64,000 nt of DNA, taken from contig NZ_OLKL01000014.1 in assembly GCF_900291015.1 (NCBI RefSeq), forward strand, positions 9,834-73,833, in the 5' to 3' direction. A program made the translations under genes and the position numbers. Numbering within the stretch: the first letter of the stretch is position 1; every line of letters begins with the position of its first letter. The notes below the pieces were generated by a model. The model was not told the DNA's origin. It was given only the letters and a program-made list of their open reading frames with translations, and ran no database searches. Source of the DNA: Pseudomonas persica (GTDB taxonomy: Bacteria; Pseudomonadota; Gammaproteobacteria; Pseudomonadales; Pseudomonadaceae). This document shows, piece after piece, positions 43,196 to 54,101 of this stretch.

Positions 43196-44638
43196 TCACT
43201 GGCCGGCCTGCGCGGTCTGCGCGGGCACGGCGAAGTTGTTGCGTTTGCAGAGCTTGGCCTCGACCTTCTGGGTGCCGCTTTCCGGCCCCTGCACCTCGAA
43301 CGCCAGCAGGCTCTGGCTGGCCCAGTCCTCGTCTTCACGCATCTGGAAGACGAAGCGGCCATCGGTTTCGGAGGTTTCCGGCTTTTCCAGCTTGATGTCT
43401 TCGTGGCGGCCGTTGAGGTACCAGAGGGTGGCCTGCAGTACCTTCACCGACGGGTCTTCGAACTTCACGTCCATTTGTATGTTGCGGTTGACCAGGTCCT
43501 TGAGCACACCGCCCTTGCCGTTGACCATCAGCTCGTTCTTGCCGGGCTTGAGCGTGGTGCTGGCACTCATCAGGGCCGGGCGGTCATCGCAGCCGTCGTC
43601 GAGCAGGCCAAGGATTTGCCGCCAGATGGTTTCCTGGTCCAGGCGATACAGCGGGGAGAACTCCCAGATCAGGATCTTCGGCGGGTTGTTCTGGAATTCC
43701 TCGCTGCCCAGGTACTGGATCATCGAGCCTTCCAGACCACCGCCGGGGAAGGCGACGTTCAACACATCGGCACCAATGTACTGTTGCAGGAAGCCCGCGA
43801 AGTTGTAGTTCTTGCCGCTGTGGCTGGTACCCACCAAAGTGATCTGTGCGTTGCCGGCGTCACCGAACAGGTCGTCACCGCCACCGTCGGAGCCTTTCGG
43901 CTCGGTGGCGAACTGGTCCATGTACTGGACGGCGTAGCTGGTGCCACAGAGCTGGCCGGCGACGTTATGCAAGGTGCCGGTCTTGCCCATGCGCCCGGAC
44001 TTCTTCGTTTCGAACTCCTTGCGCGGGATGCCTTCGAAGGCCGGCATGTTGTGCACGGTGTCGGCCACGATCTTCGCCGCACGCTCGGCGCCATACGGCG
44101 TCCAGTGCTGGTCGCCACGGAAGTAGAAGTCCTTGCCCTGATCGGCAGCGGCCAGTTGTTCATTGGTCAACGGCGACAGGTCGGGGACGTTGTAGCCCAT
44201 GCTGGCGAAACGCTTGAGCATGGCCTGGTAGTTGCCCAGGGCCTTCTGGTAGTCGAAGGCGGCTTTTTCCGCCGGGTTGAGCATGTTGCGGTTCACCAGG
44301 CCACGGGTCGGCTGGTACACCACCACCAGTTCCACGCCGCGCTTCTTGAACGCGTCGTGCACTTGCTGCAGGCGCTTGTAACCGGCCGGGGTGGTATTGA
44401 ACTCGGTGCGCAGGTCTTCGCGGGTACGGAACAGCCAGTCGCCCTGGGCCTGCACCAGCGTGGTGAAGTTCTGCTGGTAGCGGGTGGTGTAGCGGCTGGC
44501 ATCATGCGCTTCAGGGCACAGCTGGCAGCAAGGCTCGGCGCTGAAGGTGGGGGCCTTGACGTCTTCGGCGCGCACGCCTTGGCTGATCGCCAGGAGGGCG
44601 GCGGACAGGCCCAGCAGTTTCATCAGATGTGGAGTCAT
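43196..44638 (-). CDS. algX: Alginate acetyltransferase AlgX
   Basis: A 480-residue periplasmic protein, the terminal O-acetyltransferase of alginate. The signal peptide ends near residue 24. The SGNH-like domain has the catalytic Asp176-x-His178 in [13 protein letters not shown] and the Ser in [13 protein letters not shown] (about residues 268-280). A C-terminal carbohydrate-binding module spans about residues 345-470. It also forms part of the periplasmic scaffold with AlgK. It is co-transcribed between algG and algL. Confidence 0.96.
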   Translation of the reverse strand: MTPHLMKLLGLSAALLAISQGVRAEDVKAPTFSAEPCCQLCPEAHDASRYTTRYQQNFTTLVQAQGDWLFRTREDLRTEFNTTPAGYKRLQQVHDAFKKRGVELVVVYQPTRGLVNRNMLNPAEKAAFDYQKALGNYQAMLKRFASMGYNVPDLSPLTNEQLAAADQGKDFYFRGDQHWTPYGAERAAKIVADTVHNMPAFEGIPRKEFETKKSGRMGKTGTLHNVAGQLCGTSYAVQYMDQFATEPKGSDGGGDDLFGDAGNAQITLVGTSHSGKNYNFAGFLQQYIGADVLNVAFPGGGLEGSMIQYLGSEEFQNNPPKILIWEFSPLYRLDQETIWRQILGLLDDGCDDRPALMSASTTLKPGKNELMVNGKGGVLKDLVNRNIQMDVKFEDPSVKVLQATLWYLNGRHEDIKLEKPETSETDGRFVFQMREDEDWASQSLLAFEVQGPESGTQKVEAKLCKRNNFAVPAQTAQAGQ

Positions 44639-44651
44639 GGTCTGGGCTTCC

Positions 44652-46211
44652 TTAATCGATCATTTCGGTCTGGCGTTCGACCGGGTCGATCAGCACAGCC
44701 TTTTGCTGGCGTACCAGCAGGTCGAGGATTTCGTCCTGGCGTTCGCCAAGAATGCCGTTGAGGCTGATGCCGCTGGCCTTGCGCGGGGCGAGCATGGACA
44801 CCTTGTACAGTTCGACCGACAGCGGCGAGTCGATCGACAGTGGCCCGGAGCCGTTGGCCGCCAGTTCGCCACCGACCAGGATCAGCGACACCTTGGTGTC
44901 GAACGGGTCGAGGGCGATGTCGCGGTCGGTATCGGACAGGTCCTTGATGTGGCCGTACACGCCGACCAGGCCGTTGGCCATGGCGACGTTTTCGTACAGG
45001 CGGATGTTCACGCTGTTACGCACGCGGATGCCGTGGCGGCGGTTGTTGATCAGCTTGTTGCCCCACAGCAGGTTGTCACCGCTTTCGTACAAGGTGATGC
45101 CGTCGGTGTGGTTGCGGTAGATCTCGTTGTAGGCCACCAGGTTGTTGACGCTGTTACGGTCGATCACCACGCCCGAGAGCTTGTTGTCGAAGCTCTTGTT
45201 GTTGATGATCCAGCTGTCGTTGACCTCCCGCGAGACGATGATGCCGTGCTTCTTCTTGGTGCCGTACACCGTGTTGCCGGCGATGATCAGCCGGTGCGAG
45301 CGGTCGTGCGGGTCGATGCCGTAGACGATGTTGTCGCGGTAGGTGCTGTCCTTGACCACGAAGTCCTGGGTCTCGTAGCAGTAGAAGCCGTACCACATGT
45401 CGCTGAACTCCGAGCCGATGATCCAGCCGGTGGGTTCAGGGCGGCCCATGCGCTTGGCCATGTTCGGCGTGTACTGCGAGATGCTCACGCCGTACGACTT
45501 GGACTTGGCGTAGCCGAAGCTGGCCATCTTGGTGTTGACGATGTAGGTCTCGGTGCCGCCCCACGACAGCAGGAACGGGCGGAATTCCTTGGGTGAACGG
45601 AAGGTGGCCGGGCCGTTGTCCTTTTCCCGCCAGCCGGTCACCTGGGTGTCGGTGATGAACAGCTTGCCGTCGTTGACCAGGAACGAACCGCCTTCCTGGG
45701 ACAGGCGCAGTTGCTTGACCTTGCCGTCGATCTCGAGGATGCCCTTCTGCCCGACCACGATCGGCAGGCGCGCCAGGTAAACGCCCGGCTCGACTTCGCT
45801 GAGGTACTGCTTGGGTACCTTCTTGCTCAGCTCGACCAGGTCGACATGGCCGTCATCGACGAATATCGCCTGCGGAATGCCATGCTGGCGCTGGACCCAC
45901 TCGGCCGCCTTGTTGTCGCCGCCGACGAACTCCTTCAGGGAGTCCTCCTGGAACATGCGGCGCAGGCTGACCTTGCCTTTGTGGCGACGGTCGATTTTCT
46001 TCTGTACCGCATCAAAGGTGTAACCGGTCAGGTCGGGCAGCTTCGGCGGGTCCATGTGCAGCGGCTCGACCGGTGCGCTGGAGACCGTGTAGGTCTTGGC
46101 CTGCTGCAGTTCCTTGGCGATCACCTTGGGCTCTGCGGCAGCCACCAGGCCGCTGGCCAGCAGCAAGGCGCTGGCCAACAGGCTGTGACGTAAGTGCGGG
46201 TGAAGGTTCAT
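44652..46211 (-). CDS. algG: Mannuronan C5-epimerase
   Basis: A 519-residue periplasmic enzyme converting mannuronate to guluronate in the polymer. A signal peptide ends near residue 26 (GLVAAAEP). The right-handed beta-helix of CASH/parallel repeats spans about residues 200-480. The catalytic DPHDRSH motif is at residues 300-306. It also protects the polymer from AlgL during export. Its length is close to P. aeruginosa AlgG (543). It lies between algE and algX in the canonical order. Confidence 0.97.
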   Translation of the reverse strand: MNLHPHLRHSLLASALLLASGLVAAAEPKVIAKELQQAKTYTVSSAPVEPLHMDPPKLPDLTGYTFDAVQKKIDRRHKGKVSLRRMFQEDSLKEFVGGDNKAAEWVQRQHGIPQAIFVDDGHVDLVELSKKVPKQYLSEVEPGVYLARLPIVVGQKGILEIDGKVKQLRLSQEGGSFLVNDGKLFITDTQVTGWREKDNGPATFRSPKEFRPFLLSWGGTETYIVNTKMASFGYAKSKSYGVSISQYTPNMAKRMGRPEPTGWIIGSEFSDMWYGFYCYETQDFVVKDSTYRDNIVYGIDPHDRSHRLIIAGNTVYGTKKKHGIIVSREVNDSWIINNKSFDNKLSGVVIDRNSVNNLVAYNEIYRNHTDGITLYESGDNLLWGNKLINNRRHGIRVRNSVNIRLYENVAMANGLVGVYGHIKDLSDTDRDIALDPFDTKVSLILVGGELAANGSGPLSIDSPLSVELYKVSMLAPRKASGISLNGILGERQDEILDLLVRQQKAVLIDPVERQTEMID

Positions 46212-46233
46212 AACGGTAAGTCCCCTACCGGCC

Positions 46234-47712
46234 TCAGAAGCGCCAGATCACATCGACGAAGGCACGGTGCATGTACGAGTCCGCTTCCTTGCCGTAGGCG
46301 TCACCCGGCTTGAACACACCGGCGCGCAGGCGCACCAGGGCAGATGGCTCGTCGATTGCCTGGCTCATCGAAGCCGGCAGCAGGCCTTGCTTGAAGTACT
46401 TGGTCACGACCACGTCCATTTCCTGGCCTAGGTCTTTTTCGCCATCGACCAGCGGGCGGTTTACCCCGTTGTCGTTGACCACCGCGTTGATACCGCTGGA
46501 ACCGATGTTCTGGTTGCCATCGACACGCCAGAACTTGTGGTAGATGAAGCTGGCGTCGTAGTCGTCGCGCAGCTGCCAGGAGGCGAACAGGGTGGCGGCC
46601 TGCAGGTTGCCCAGCTCGCCGCGGAAGGCTTCACCGAAGCGGTGCACGCGCGAACGGGTACCGGTGTAGTTGGAGCGGTTGCTCTCGACGCCGGTCTGCT
46701 CGTAGTTGCTCGAACCGTCGTCGCCACCGCCACCGCTGCCACGGGCGTAGGCCGCACCGACCTGCCATTGCGGGTCGAGGCGCAGGCGGATGCCGAGGTC
46801 GGTGGCCCAGGCGTTGACGTCACCGCTCTGCTTGCCGGTGGCCACGGTTTCGTCGCCGACGACCTGGCTGCTGAGGGTGTCGCGGTCACCGGTCAGCCAG
46901 GTGACGCTGCCCCAGTAGTTGACGGTGTGGTCGTTGCGCCAGTTGTAGGCGTCGCTGTTGGCTTCCAGGCCCAGCCAGGTGAGGTCGCCGGTGCGAGTCT
47001 TGTCCAGCGCATCGACGGTTTCGCCCGGGCTCTTCAGGCTGCCGCCGTCGTGGCTGTGGTGGGCGCGTACGCCGACCCAGTGGCCAGGGGTCCACTGCGT
47101 GGCGACGTTGCCGTAGAGGTGCGTGCGGTCCTTGTCTTGCGGGGCCAGCTCGGTGAGGTCGGTGCGGTATTCGCTGAAGCGCTGGGCCACGCCCAGGTCG
47201 GCCTTGAGCAGGGTGGTGTCGAAGGTCCAGTTCAGCGCCTCGATGTTGGTGTCACGCCACATGCCATCGTCGCTGCGCAGGCGCTGGCGGCCGAAACGCA
47301 GCTGCTCGCCGGGGTAGGCGGTGAGACCGCTGTAGCCGACCCAGAATTCGCGCATGGCCAGGTAGCTCTTGTCCTGCTCACGGCCGTCGGCGGCAGTGTC
47401 GGTGCTGGTGCCGTCGTCGTTCTGGCGCAGGGTGTCGGTTTCGATGGTGTCGGTGGCGGTGACGGCCTGGCCCATGGCATAGGCGCTCCAGTTGCCACGC
47501 TCGCCATATACCCAGGGGCGCAGATCAAGACCGAGGCCGCTGACGTCGCCGCCGGAGCGGGTGCCCAGGTCACGGTCGTCTTCCGACTGGCCGGTGATTT
47601 TCACGTCCAGGCCGAAGTTCTTTTCAGCGGTCATTGCCGCCAGGGTCGGGCAGGACCATAGCAGGGCGAAGCTCAGGCCGATGCCAGCTTTCACGAGGGG
47701 ATTGAGCGTCAT
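46234..47712 (-). CDS. algE: Alginate outer-membrane export porin
   Basis: A 492-residue outer-membrane beta-barrel through which alginate leaves the cell. The signal peptide ends near residue 25. The mature start is [20 protein letters not shown], as in AlgE, followed by alternating aromatic strands of an 18-strand barrel. It ends [11 protein letters not shown] with the terminal Phe required for barrel assembly. The start overlaps the algK stop by 4 bp. Confidence 0.96.
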   Translation of the reverse strand: MTLNPLVKAGIGLSFALLWSCPTLAAMTAEKNFGLDVKITGQSEDDRDLGTRSGGDVSGLGLDLRPWVYGERGNWSAYAMGQAVTATDTIETDTLRQNDDGTSTDTAADGREQDKSYLAMREFWVGYSGLTAYPGEQLRFGRQRLRSDDGMWRDTNIEALNWTFDTTLLKADLGVAQRFSEYRTDLTELAPQDKDRTHLYGNVATQWTPGHWVGVRAHHSHDGGSLKSPGETVDALDKTRTGDLTWLGLEANSDAYNWRNDHTVNYWGSVTWLTGDRDTLSSQVVGDETVATGKQSGDVNAWATDLGIRLRLDPQWQVGAAYARGSGGGGDDGSSNYEQTGVESNRSNYTGTRSRVHRFGEAFRGELGNLQAATLFASWQLRDDYDASFIYHKFWRVDGNQNIGSSGINAVVNDNGVNRPLVDGEKDLGQEMDVVVTKYFKQGLLPASMSQAIDEPSALVRLRAGVFKPGDAYGKEADSYMHRAFVDVIWRF

Positions 47713-49136
47713 AGCGAGTCCTCACCGGTTACTTCTTGTTCGTCGTCTTGCAGGGCTTCGATGGCCAGGGTGCTGTTGGCCCCTTGCGCCATGCTGCCGC
47801 GGGCCTGCTTCTCTTGCGCCAGCAGTTGCTGGGCCTGGCTGCGCTGGTCAGGCGTGAGTTGCTGGTCGAGCTGCTGCAGCAGTTCAGCGGACTGCGGTGT
47901 CGGATTGAGCTGAGCCAGTTGGGCGAATACCCAGGCATTACCCGGTTGCGGGCGGATGCCGTGGCCTTCGCTGAACAGCTGGGCCAGGGCATAGTCGGCG
48001 CTGTTCTGCCCGCCACGGGCGGCGGCCAGCAGGTGGTCGACGGCCTTCTGCGGCTCGACGTTGCCCAGGTAGCCACGGCGGTACAGCTGGCCCAGGTAGT
48101 AATGGGCGCTGACTTCGCCGGCGTCGGCGGCAGCCTGCAGGTGTTGCTCGGCTTTGGCCGCATCCGCAGGCAGGGTCTTGCCTTCGTAGTACAGTCGGCC
48201 CAGCAACAGTTCGGCGCGTGGCTGTTCGGCTTCGCGGCCCTTGTCGATGTAGGCCATCAGCTGGTCGGTATCGCCCAGTTCGGGGAAGTCGTACACCAGT
48301 TGTGCCAGGCTGACCCAGGACGCCGGGTTGGTCGGGGCCACCTGTTCGAGCAGGTCCTTGGCAGTTTTCTCGTCGGTCTGGCCGAGGCTGCGGTCAGCCA
48401 GGACCCGGGCCACGCTGTCGACCCGGGTGGCCGGTACTGCGCCGCGGGCGTAGGCAGCCTTGAGCTGGCCGAGCAAGGCGGCCTGCTGGTCGGCCTGGCC
48501 ACGCTTCTGGTACACGGTGGCCAGTTCGACGTAGCAGATGTCGGTGCTGTTCAGTGCGGCCTTGCAGATTTTCTCCACTTCGCCCAGGTGCTGGTCGTAG
48601 CTGCCTTGGGTGCGGTACAGCAGCACCTGGGCCAGGCCCGCTTCCGGGTTGCCGGCGGCGCGCCACTGGTCGATCTGCTGCTGCGCGTTGACCTTGGGGA
48701 AGCTTTGCGGGTAGCTCAGGTAGAGCATCGCCAGCGGGATCAGGGTATTACCTTCGCCCTGTTTGGCCGCTTGCTTGAGCAGGGTTTCGGCTTCTTCGCG
48801 CTCGGCCTGGGTGCTGTCGGGCTTGGCCACCAGCAGGCGGCCAAGGCGGGCCTGGGCACGCGGCGAAATGGCGGCCGCGGCGCGGTAGGTGGCCTCGGCT
48901 TCCTTGATCTTCGCCGGGTCGCGGGTGGCGACCTTGATGTCGGCCAGGCCCACTTGCGCTTCGCTGTAGCCCAGGTCGGCCAAGGCCTTGTAGTTGCGCT
49001 CGGCCAGTGCCGTGTCACCGCGCTTCATGGCTTCGTTGGCCAGGCGCTGGTCGGGCAGGCCGGCACAGCCGGCCAGGGTGATGGCTGCAGCCAGGGCACA
49101 CAGGCCCAGGCTGGCGCTTTTCTTGTAGGGAATCAT
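47709..49136 (-). CDS. algK: Alginate export lipoprotein AlgK
   Basis: A 475-residue outer-membrane lipoprotein with lipobox LAGC (Cys24). Sel1/TPR repeats fill about residues 30-440, for example [21 protein letters not shown] followed by GQLYRRGY ([18 protein letters not shown] in part). It helps place AlgE in the outer membrane and scaffolds the periplasmic complex with AlgX. It has the typical size of AlgK. It overlaps algE and follows alg44 by 12 bp. Confidence 0.96.
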   Translation of the reverse strand: MIPYKKSASLGLCALAAAITLAGCAGLPDQRLANEAMKRGDTALAERNYKALADLGYSEAQVGLADIKVATRDPAKIKEAEATYRAAAAISPRAQARLGRLLVAKPDSTQAEREEAETLLKQAAKQGEGNTLIPLAMLYLSYPQSFPKVNAQQQIDQWRAAGNPEAGLAQVLLYRTQGSYDQHLGEVEKICKAALNSTDICYVELATVYQKRGQADQQAALLGQLKAAYARGAVPATRVDSVARVLADRSLGQTDEKTAKDLLEQVAPTNPASWVSLAQLVYDFPELGDTDQLMAYIDKGREAEQPRAELLLGRLYYEGKTLPADAAKAEQHLQAAADAGEVSAHYYLGQLYRRGYLGNVEPQKAVDHLLAAARGGQNSADYALAQLFSEGHGIRPQPGNAWVFAQLAQLNPTPQSAELLQQLDQQLTPDQRSQAQQLLAQEKQARGSMAQGANSTLAIEALQDDEQEVTGEDSL

Positions 49137-49148
49137 GTTGTGATCCTC

Positions 49149-50315
49149 TTACAGCCCACGGGCCATGGCTTTGTCGATCAGCCAGTTCAGCGACGGGCCA
49201 CGGTCGCTGTTGACCGAAGCCGGGCGGCCGGCGAGTTCGGCGGGCAGGGCGCTGTCGGGCTTGATCTGCACGCGGATGTCGGCGGCCAGGTCTTCGCTGT
49301 TGAGGCTGGCGCTGCTGACGATCTGGCCAGTGCGTACTTCGTCTTCGCCGGCTACCTGGAAGTTGACCCGGGTACCTGGCTTGACCTCGTCGAACTGGCG
49401 GTAGCTGAAGCGCGCCTCGATCATCGGGTTGCTGGTGCGCGGGATCAGCTGGAAGATCGGCTGGCCCTTGGCGGCGTACTGGCCGTTGTCCACCAGCTGG
49501 CGGGCAACCACGCAATCACAGGGGCTGGTGAGGGTGCCGGAGAGCTGCTTGCCGAACAGTTCCTCGATTTTCGCCGGCTCCAGCTGTGCGTCTTCCAGGT
49601 TGCCCTTGAGCATGTCCAGCATGCTGGTGGTGAAGCTGGCCAGTGGCGCGCCCTTGGCGATCTGCCCACCGCTGTCGACCAGGCTGTTCACGGTGCCGTC
49701 GCGCGGCATGGTGATATTGGTAGTGGGCACTGCGACCACGCCGGCTTCGGCGTGGCTGACGAAGTACATGCCGTACAGCGACTTGGCGATGAAGCCGAAG
49801 GCGGCGACACCGACCACGAACACGCCGAGGGTGACCGTGACCGCCTTGAGGCGGCCGAAGGCGCTCAGGCCGGCACCGCCGTCCTTCTGCTTGCGCGCCT
49901 TGGTGAAGTTGTCGCGCTGCAGGGTGCTGAGCACGTCGCCGGCGCTGATCAGCTCGCCTGACAGGTGTGAGGTGATGATGTGGCGCAGCGTGGCGATGTC
50001 GCGTGGCTCGAGGTTCTGGAACTGCGCGCCGGTACGGCCGCTGCCCGGGATGTAGGAGCGTACCTGGAACTCGATGTCCATCGACAGGCCGAGGTTGTCG
50101 ACCGTGAACTGCAGCCGTCCGCGTAGCACGTCGCCAACCGACAGTTGTTGCTTGGTGTGGAAGCTCAGGCCACCGGCGGAGAGGTCGTCGACCTTCACAT
50201 CGTGGGCCTGGCGCTGAGAGTCGAGGAACCGCAGCTTGGCGGGGATGCGTACCCGGGCATGCTGGCGCTGGGCTTCGGACTCATGCACGACGTTGACGTT
50301 CACGGCGGTATTCAT
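49149..50315 (-). CDS. alg44: c-di-GMP-binding alginate co-polymerase Alg44
   Basis: A 388-residue inner-membrane protein required for polymerisation. The N-terminal PilZ domain (about 15-120) has the c-di-GMP motif R17-QHA-R21 and DLSAGGLSF (D44, S46). A membrane helix lies at about residues 163-186, and the C-terminal periplasmic HlyD-like domain follows. Both PilZ motifs are intact, so control of alginate synthesis by c-di-GMP is expected. It lies between alg8 and algK. Confidence 0.97.
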   Translation of the reverse strand: MNTAVNVNVVHESEAQRQHARVRIPAKLRFLDSQRQAHDVKVDDLSAGGLSFHTKQQLSVGDVLRGRLQFTVDNLGLSMDIEFQVRSYIPGSGRTGAQFQNLEPRDIATLRHIITSHLSGELISAGDVLSTLQRDNFTKARKQKDGGAGLSAFGRLKAVTVTLGVFVVGVAAFGFIAKSLYGMYFVSHAEAGVVAVPTTNITMPRDGTVNSLVDSGGQIAKGAPLASFTTSMLDMLKGNLEDAQLEPAKIEELFGKQLSGTLTSPCDCVVARQLVDNGQYAAKGQPIFQLIPRTSNPMIEARFSYRQFDEVKPGTRVNFQVAGEDEVRTGQIVSSASLNSEDLAADIRVQIKPDSALPAELAGRPASVNSDRGPSLNWLIDKAMARGL

Positions 50316-50351
50316 GTGGTTTGTTCCTGTTAGTTCCGATCCGGGTTGGGC

Positions 50352-51833
50352 TCACACGACCATGAACAGCACAGCAACGAAGATGCTGGCAGCCGAGAAG
50401 GTCATGGTCCGCGAGGACCAGGTGTTGAACCATTGTTGAAAGCTGGCGAGGTCACGCTTGAGGGCAGTGGGCTGACGCGTCCAGGACTGCTTGTCGAGGC
50501 GGAAGAACACGTAGATCTTCATCAGCGCGCCGATGATCTGGTTGTAATAGAGAATCAGCGGGTAGGCCGGGCCTACGTTGTGGCCGGAGCACAGCAGCAT
50601 GATGGTGAGGATCAGGCGGGTGATGCCGATCCACAGCAGGTACACCAGCAGGAAGCCCAGGCCGAACTTGAGGCTGGCGATCACCGCCACGGTCAGGCCG
50701 AGCAGGCTGGTCCACATCGACACGCGCTGGTCGAACAGCACGATGCTGGTGAACAGCCCCAGGCGGCGCAGGCCCAGACCGAGCGCGCGGGAGTTCTGCC
50801 GCAGGTTGTTGCCGTACCAGCGGTACATCAGCTTGCGGCTGGCCTTGAGGAAGCTCTTTTCCGGCGGGTGCTCGACCGTGTTGATGGTGGCGTCCGGCAC
50901 GTAGAAGGTGTCGTAGCCCAGGCGCATCAGGCTGAACCAGCTGGACTTGTCGTCACCGGTGAGGAACTTGAAGCGGCCCAGGCGCCAGTGCATCAGCGAG
51001 TCGCTTTCGACGTCGGCGATGAACTCGGGGTTGGTCACCACGCTGGCGCGGAACATCGACATACGCCCGGTCATGGTCAGCACGCGCTTGGACAGGGCCA
51101 TCGAGCACATGTTGATGTGGCGCTGGGCGAAGCGCAGCTTGTGCCACTCGCTCATGATGTAGCCGCCACGCACTTCGCAGAATTCGTTGGTGGTCAGGCC
51201 GCCAACGTTGGGGAACAGCTTGAACCACGGCACGGTCTTGCGTACCACGCCATCGCCCAGCACGGTGTCGCCGTCGATCACCGCCACCACGGCGTTCTCG
51301 TCCGGCAGCATGCGCGAGATCGCACGGAAGCCGTAGGCCAGGCCGTCACGCTTGCCGGTACCGGCGATGCGCACGATGTCCAGCTTCACATGGGCTGGCG
51401 GGTTGTATTTGGCCCACAGGCTTTTCACCAGCAGTTCGTCCGACATCTCCACCAGCGAGCAGACCACGGTGGTGGGGAAGCCACAGTTGATCGCCTCGCG
51501 GATCACCGAGCTGTACACCTGGGCGGTGGTGAGTGCTTCGATGCGGAAGCTGGTCACCATCAGGTAGACGTGGGACGGGTCGGTGGCCTTGCCCATTTTC
51601 TGCACCTTGCGGCGCAGGTACGGGTACACGCCGTAGAGGAAGATCATGCCGCGGATGAAATGGGTGGCGCCCATGGAATAGCGCCAGATGCCGACTGCGC
51701 CGACCAGGAAGATGAAGTGCTTCGACTGCGAGTCGAAGATATCGGCTGGCAGGGCCAGGGCGATCAACATGAGCAGGCTCATGTAGAGCAGCCAACCGGC
51801 GCACTGCAACAGCACTGTCTGGAGCCTTTGCAT
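50352..51833 (-). CDS. alg8: Alginate polymerase glycosyltransferase Alg8
   Basis: A 493-residue GT2 membrane glycosyltransferase that polymerises GDP-mannuronate. It has the Asp motif [14 protein letters not shown], the membrane helix pairs at about residues 10-30 and 40-60 and at the C-terminus, and the typical segment [21 protein letters not shown] 51833 ([18 protein letters not shown]) is chosen because it gives the length of P. aeruginosa Alg8; a GTG at 51899 would add 22 non-conserved residues. It follows algD by 85 bp, the second gene of the operon. Confidence 0.96.
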   Translation of the reverse strand: MQRLQTVLLQCAGWLLYMSLLMLIALALPADIFDSQSKHFIFLVGAVGIWRYSMGATHFIRGMIFLYGVYPYLRRKVQKMGKATDPSHVYLMVTSFRIEALTTAQVYSSVIREAINCGFPTTVVCSLVEMSDELLVKSLWAKYNPPAHVKLDIVRIAGTGKRDGLAYGFRAISRMLPDENAVVAVIDGDTVLGDGVVRKTVPWFKLFPNVGGLTTNEFCEVRGGYIMSEWHKLRFAQRHINMCSMALSKRVLTMTGRMSMFRASVVTNPEFIADVESDSLMHWRLGRFKFLTGDDKSSWFSLMRLGYDTFYVPDATINTVEHPPEKSFLKASRKLMYRWYGNNLRQNSRALGLGLRRLGLFTSIVLFDQRVSMWTSLLGLTVAVIASLKFGLGFLLVYLLWIGITRLILTIMLLCSGHNVGPAYPLILYYNQIIGALMKIYVFFRLDKQSWTRQPTALKRDLASFQQWFNTWSSRTMTFSAASIFVAVLFMVV

Positions 51834-51918
51834 GTTCAGCATCCGTCGAGAATTCGGGAAAGGGTGGGCAGCGGTGGTGCCGCTCTTGTCGAGAGGCACG
51901 CCGCTGCCCGGCCAGCAC

Positions 51919-53235
51919 TTACCAGCAGATGCCTTCGGTACGGCTGGTGGCGCAGGTCGGTTTGCTCATGAAGCCGACCAGGTCGATCACGTGCTTGCCG
52001 GCCGGTGCTTGCTCGGCCAGTGCACGGAACTGCTCGTCACGGTTGCCCAGGACGATGATGTCGGCGTTGTCGATCACCTTCTGGAAGTCGGCGTTGAGCA
52101 GTGACGACACGTGTGGGATCTTCGACTCGATGTAGTCCTTGTTGGCGCCGTGGACGCGGGCGTACTGGACGTTCTCGTCGTAGATGTCCAGCTGGTAGCC
52201 CTTGCCGATCAGGCGCTCGGCCAGTTCCACCAGCGGGCTTTCCCGCAGGTCGTCGGTGCCGGCCTTGAAGCTCAGGCCGAGCAGGGCGACCTTGCGCTTG
52301 TCGTGGGCTTCGATCAGCTCGAAAGCGTTTTGCACCTGCGATTCGTTGCTGCGCATCAACGAGTCGAGCAGCGGTGCGCGGACATCGAGGCTGGCGGCAC
52401 GATAGGTGAGGGCGCGCACGTCCTTGGGCAGGCACGAGCCGCCGAAGGCGAAGCCAGGGCGCATGTAGTACTGGGACAGGTTCAGCACCTTGTCCTGGCA
52501 GACCACGTCCATCACGTCACGGCCATCCACGCCTACGGCCTTGGCGATGTTGCCGATCTCGTTGGCGAAGGTGACCTTGGTGGCGTGCCACACGTTGCAG
52601 GTGTACTTGATCATCTCGGCCACTTCGATCGGCTTGCGGATGATCGGCGCGTCGAGCTCTTCGTACAGGGCCTGCAGGATGTCGCCGCTGGCGCTGTCCA
52701 GTTCGCCGATGACGGTCATCGGTGGCTGGTCGTAGTCCTTGATTGCAGTGCTTTCACGCAGGAATTCCGGGTTGACCGCGACGCCGAAGTCGACGCCGGC
52801 TTTCTTGCCCGAGCAGTCTTCGAGAATCGGAATCACCACGTTCTTCACGGTGCCCGGCAGCACGGTGCTGCGCACCACGATGGTGTGGCGGCGCTCGCTA
52901 TCGCGCAGCACGTAGCCGATTTCGCGGCATACCGACTCGATGTACTCGAGGCCCAGGTCGCCGTTCTTCTTGCTTGGGGTACCCACGCAGATCATCGATA
53001 CGTCGCTGGCACGAATGGCTTCGGCGAAATCGGTAGTGCCGCGCAGGCGGCCGTTGGCGATGCCCTGTTGCAGCAGTGCTTCCAGGCCAGGTTCGACGAT
53101 GGGCGACTTGCCCTGATTGATCAGGTCGATCTTGGTGCTGGACACGTCCACACCGATCACTTCATGGCCTCGCGCCGTCAGGCAGCCTGCACAGACTGCA
53201 CCCACATAACCCAAACCAAAGATGCTGATACGCAT
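51919..53235 (-). CDS. algD: GDP-mannose 6-dehydrogenase
   Basis: A 438-residue NAD-dependent enzyme that oxidises GDP-mannose to GDP-mannuronate, the committed step of alginate synthesis. The Rossmann motif is [12 protein letters not shown] at residues 6-17, and the catalytic Cys268 is in [16 protein letters not shown]. It is the first gene of the operon and carries the operon promoter region upstream. ATG 53235 ([12 protein letters not shown]) fits the family start; an upstream in-frame codon would add three residues. Confidence 0.98.
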   Translation of the reverse strand: MRISIFGLGYVGAVCAGCLTARGHEVIGVDVSSTKIDLINQGKSPIVEPGLEALLQQGIANGRLRGTTDFAEAIRASDVSMICVGTPSKKNGDLGLEYIESVCREIGYVLRDSERRHTIVVRSTVLPGTVKNVVIPILEDCSGKKAGVDFGVAVNPEFLRESTAIKDYDQPPMTVIGELDSASGDILQALYEELDAPIIRKPIEVAEMIKYTCNVWHATKVTFANEIGNIAKAVGVDGRDVMDVVCQDKVLNLSQYYMRPGFAFGGSCLPKDVRALTYRAASLDVRAPLLDSLMRSNESQVQNAFELIEAHDKRKVALLGLSFKAGTDDLRESPLVELAERLIGKGYQLDIYDENVQYARVHGANKDYIESKIPHVSSLLNADFQKVIDNADIIVLGNRDEQFRALAEQAPAGKHVIDLVGFMSKPTCATSRTEGICW

Positions 53236-53998
53236 CGCTATCACCTCATGTGTTTATCACGCCGGCCTCTCCGGAAAGAGCCGGGCTGGGTTGATTAACA
53301 ACAGTTTTCGGGCGCACGGATCCCATGACGAATGCACACTTCGCCGAGCGCAGGCAAAATAAATCCGGAGCGCAAAAAGTTATGCACTCAAAGGTGGCAG
53401 TAAAAAGCCATTAATTAAAAAACGTGCCCTGGAATGCAGCCGTCTTTATTGCAATGCGCTACCTGGCGCGTTGCTGTGCTTGTTTTTTCAAGTGGAAAAA
53501 TCCTTTGAAATCAACCACTAGGACGAATTGTAAGGGACGCGTCTCTCCTGCGTGGACAGGGTTCTCAGGGGGTGCCCGTCATACCTGTCGAAGTTGTTGG
53601 GGCCGGTAGTGGATACCTGCCATTGTCATCTGTAAGTCATCTCTCACAGCCCGAGGGCAGGAAAATCGTTACGGCACTATGAGCGATTCGTCGTAGCAGA
53701 AGTTCCGGGGCGGGTTCGGCGCGGATGAAAGATTTCTAAATATTTTTTCAATGGCGGACAATTTCAATTTGATAGCACGCGGCTGTTTCGCCCCTATATA
53801 TAAAGGGTGAAACTGTTGCGAGATATTTTTATGCCAGCATCGAAAAATTTTTTGAAAAATTCGTCAAAAAAGGTATGAACGGTCTTATGGCGTTTGGCTA
53901 TAAGTGAGGGAATGTCGTTTTATTGACGTCGAATTTATGGCATGATGGCGATATGAAATGTGCCCTGTTGCGGGGCAGGAGAATGCGTAGTGGCTGCT
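53236..53998. promoter_or_regulatory. Long AT-rich upstream region of algD
   Basis: About 760 bp without a credible gene, clearly more AT-rich than the rest. In P. aeruginosa the matching region carries the AlgU promoter and distant AlgR, AlgB, AmrZ and IHF sites. Here I see four ATTCGTC/GACGAAT cores (53327, 53522, 53686, 53859), a hairpin at 53785-53813 and phased A-tracts at 53843-53871. A convincing AlgU -35/-10 pair was not found by eye. Confidence 0.7.
53785..53813. other. Hairpin/imperfect palindrome in algD upstream region
   Basis: GTTTCGCCC pairs with GGGTGAAAC (one G-T pair) around an 11-nt AT-rich loop. It could be a protein-binding palindrome or an RNA hairpin. Confidence 0.5.
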
Positions 53999-54090
53999 GG
54001 CCTCTTTGCGGCTAAAGCCGCTCCCACAAGTATTGCACTGGTCTTGCGTTCAGTGCGGTACCTGTGGGAGCGGCTTTAGCCGCGAAGAGG
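53999..54090. repeat. REP pair, GCGGCT-stem class, tails inward
   Basis: Two inverted copies between the algD upstream region and the end of yaaA. Confidence 0.9.
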
Positions 54091-54101
54091 GCGTGACAGG
54101 C

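Noticed and set aside
47736-49961. Long plus-strand open frame opposite algK and alg44
   Set aside because: It crosses the boundary between two well-supported genes and has low-complexity composition with no motifs.
53300-53400. An AlgU (sigma-22) promoter for algD, for instance around TAACTT on the minus strand at about 53377-53382
   Set aside because: The -35-like hexamer has no acceptable TCTGA-like -10 at 16-17 bp. An AlgU promoter is expected but I could not place it.
53424-53609. Short plus-strand open frame in the algD upstream region
   Set aside because: No ribosome-binding site, Cys-rich unlikely composition, and it lies in a region known to be non-coding regulatory DNA in relatives.
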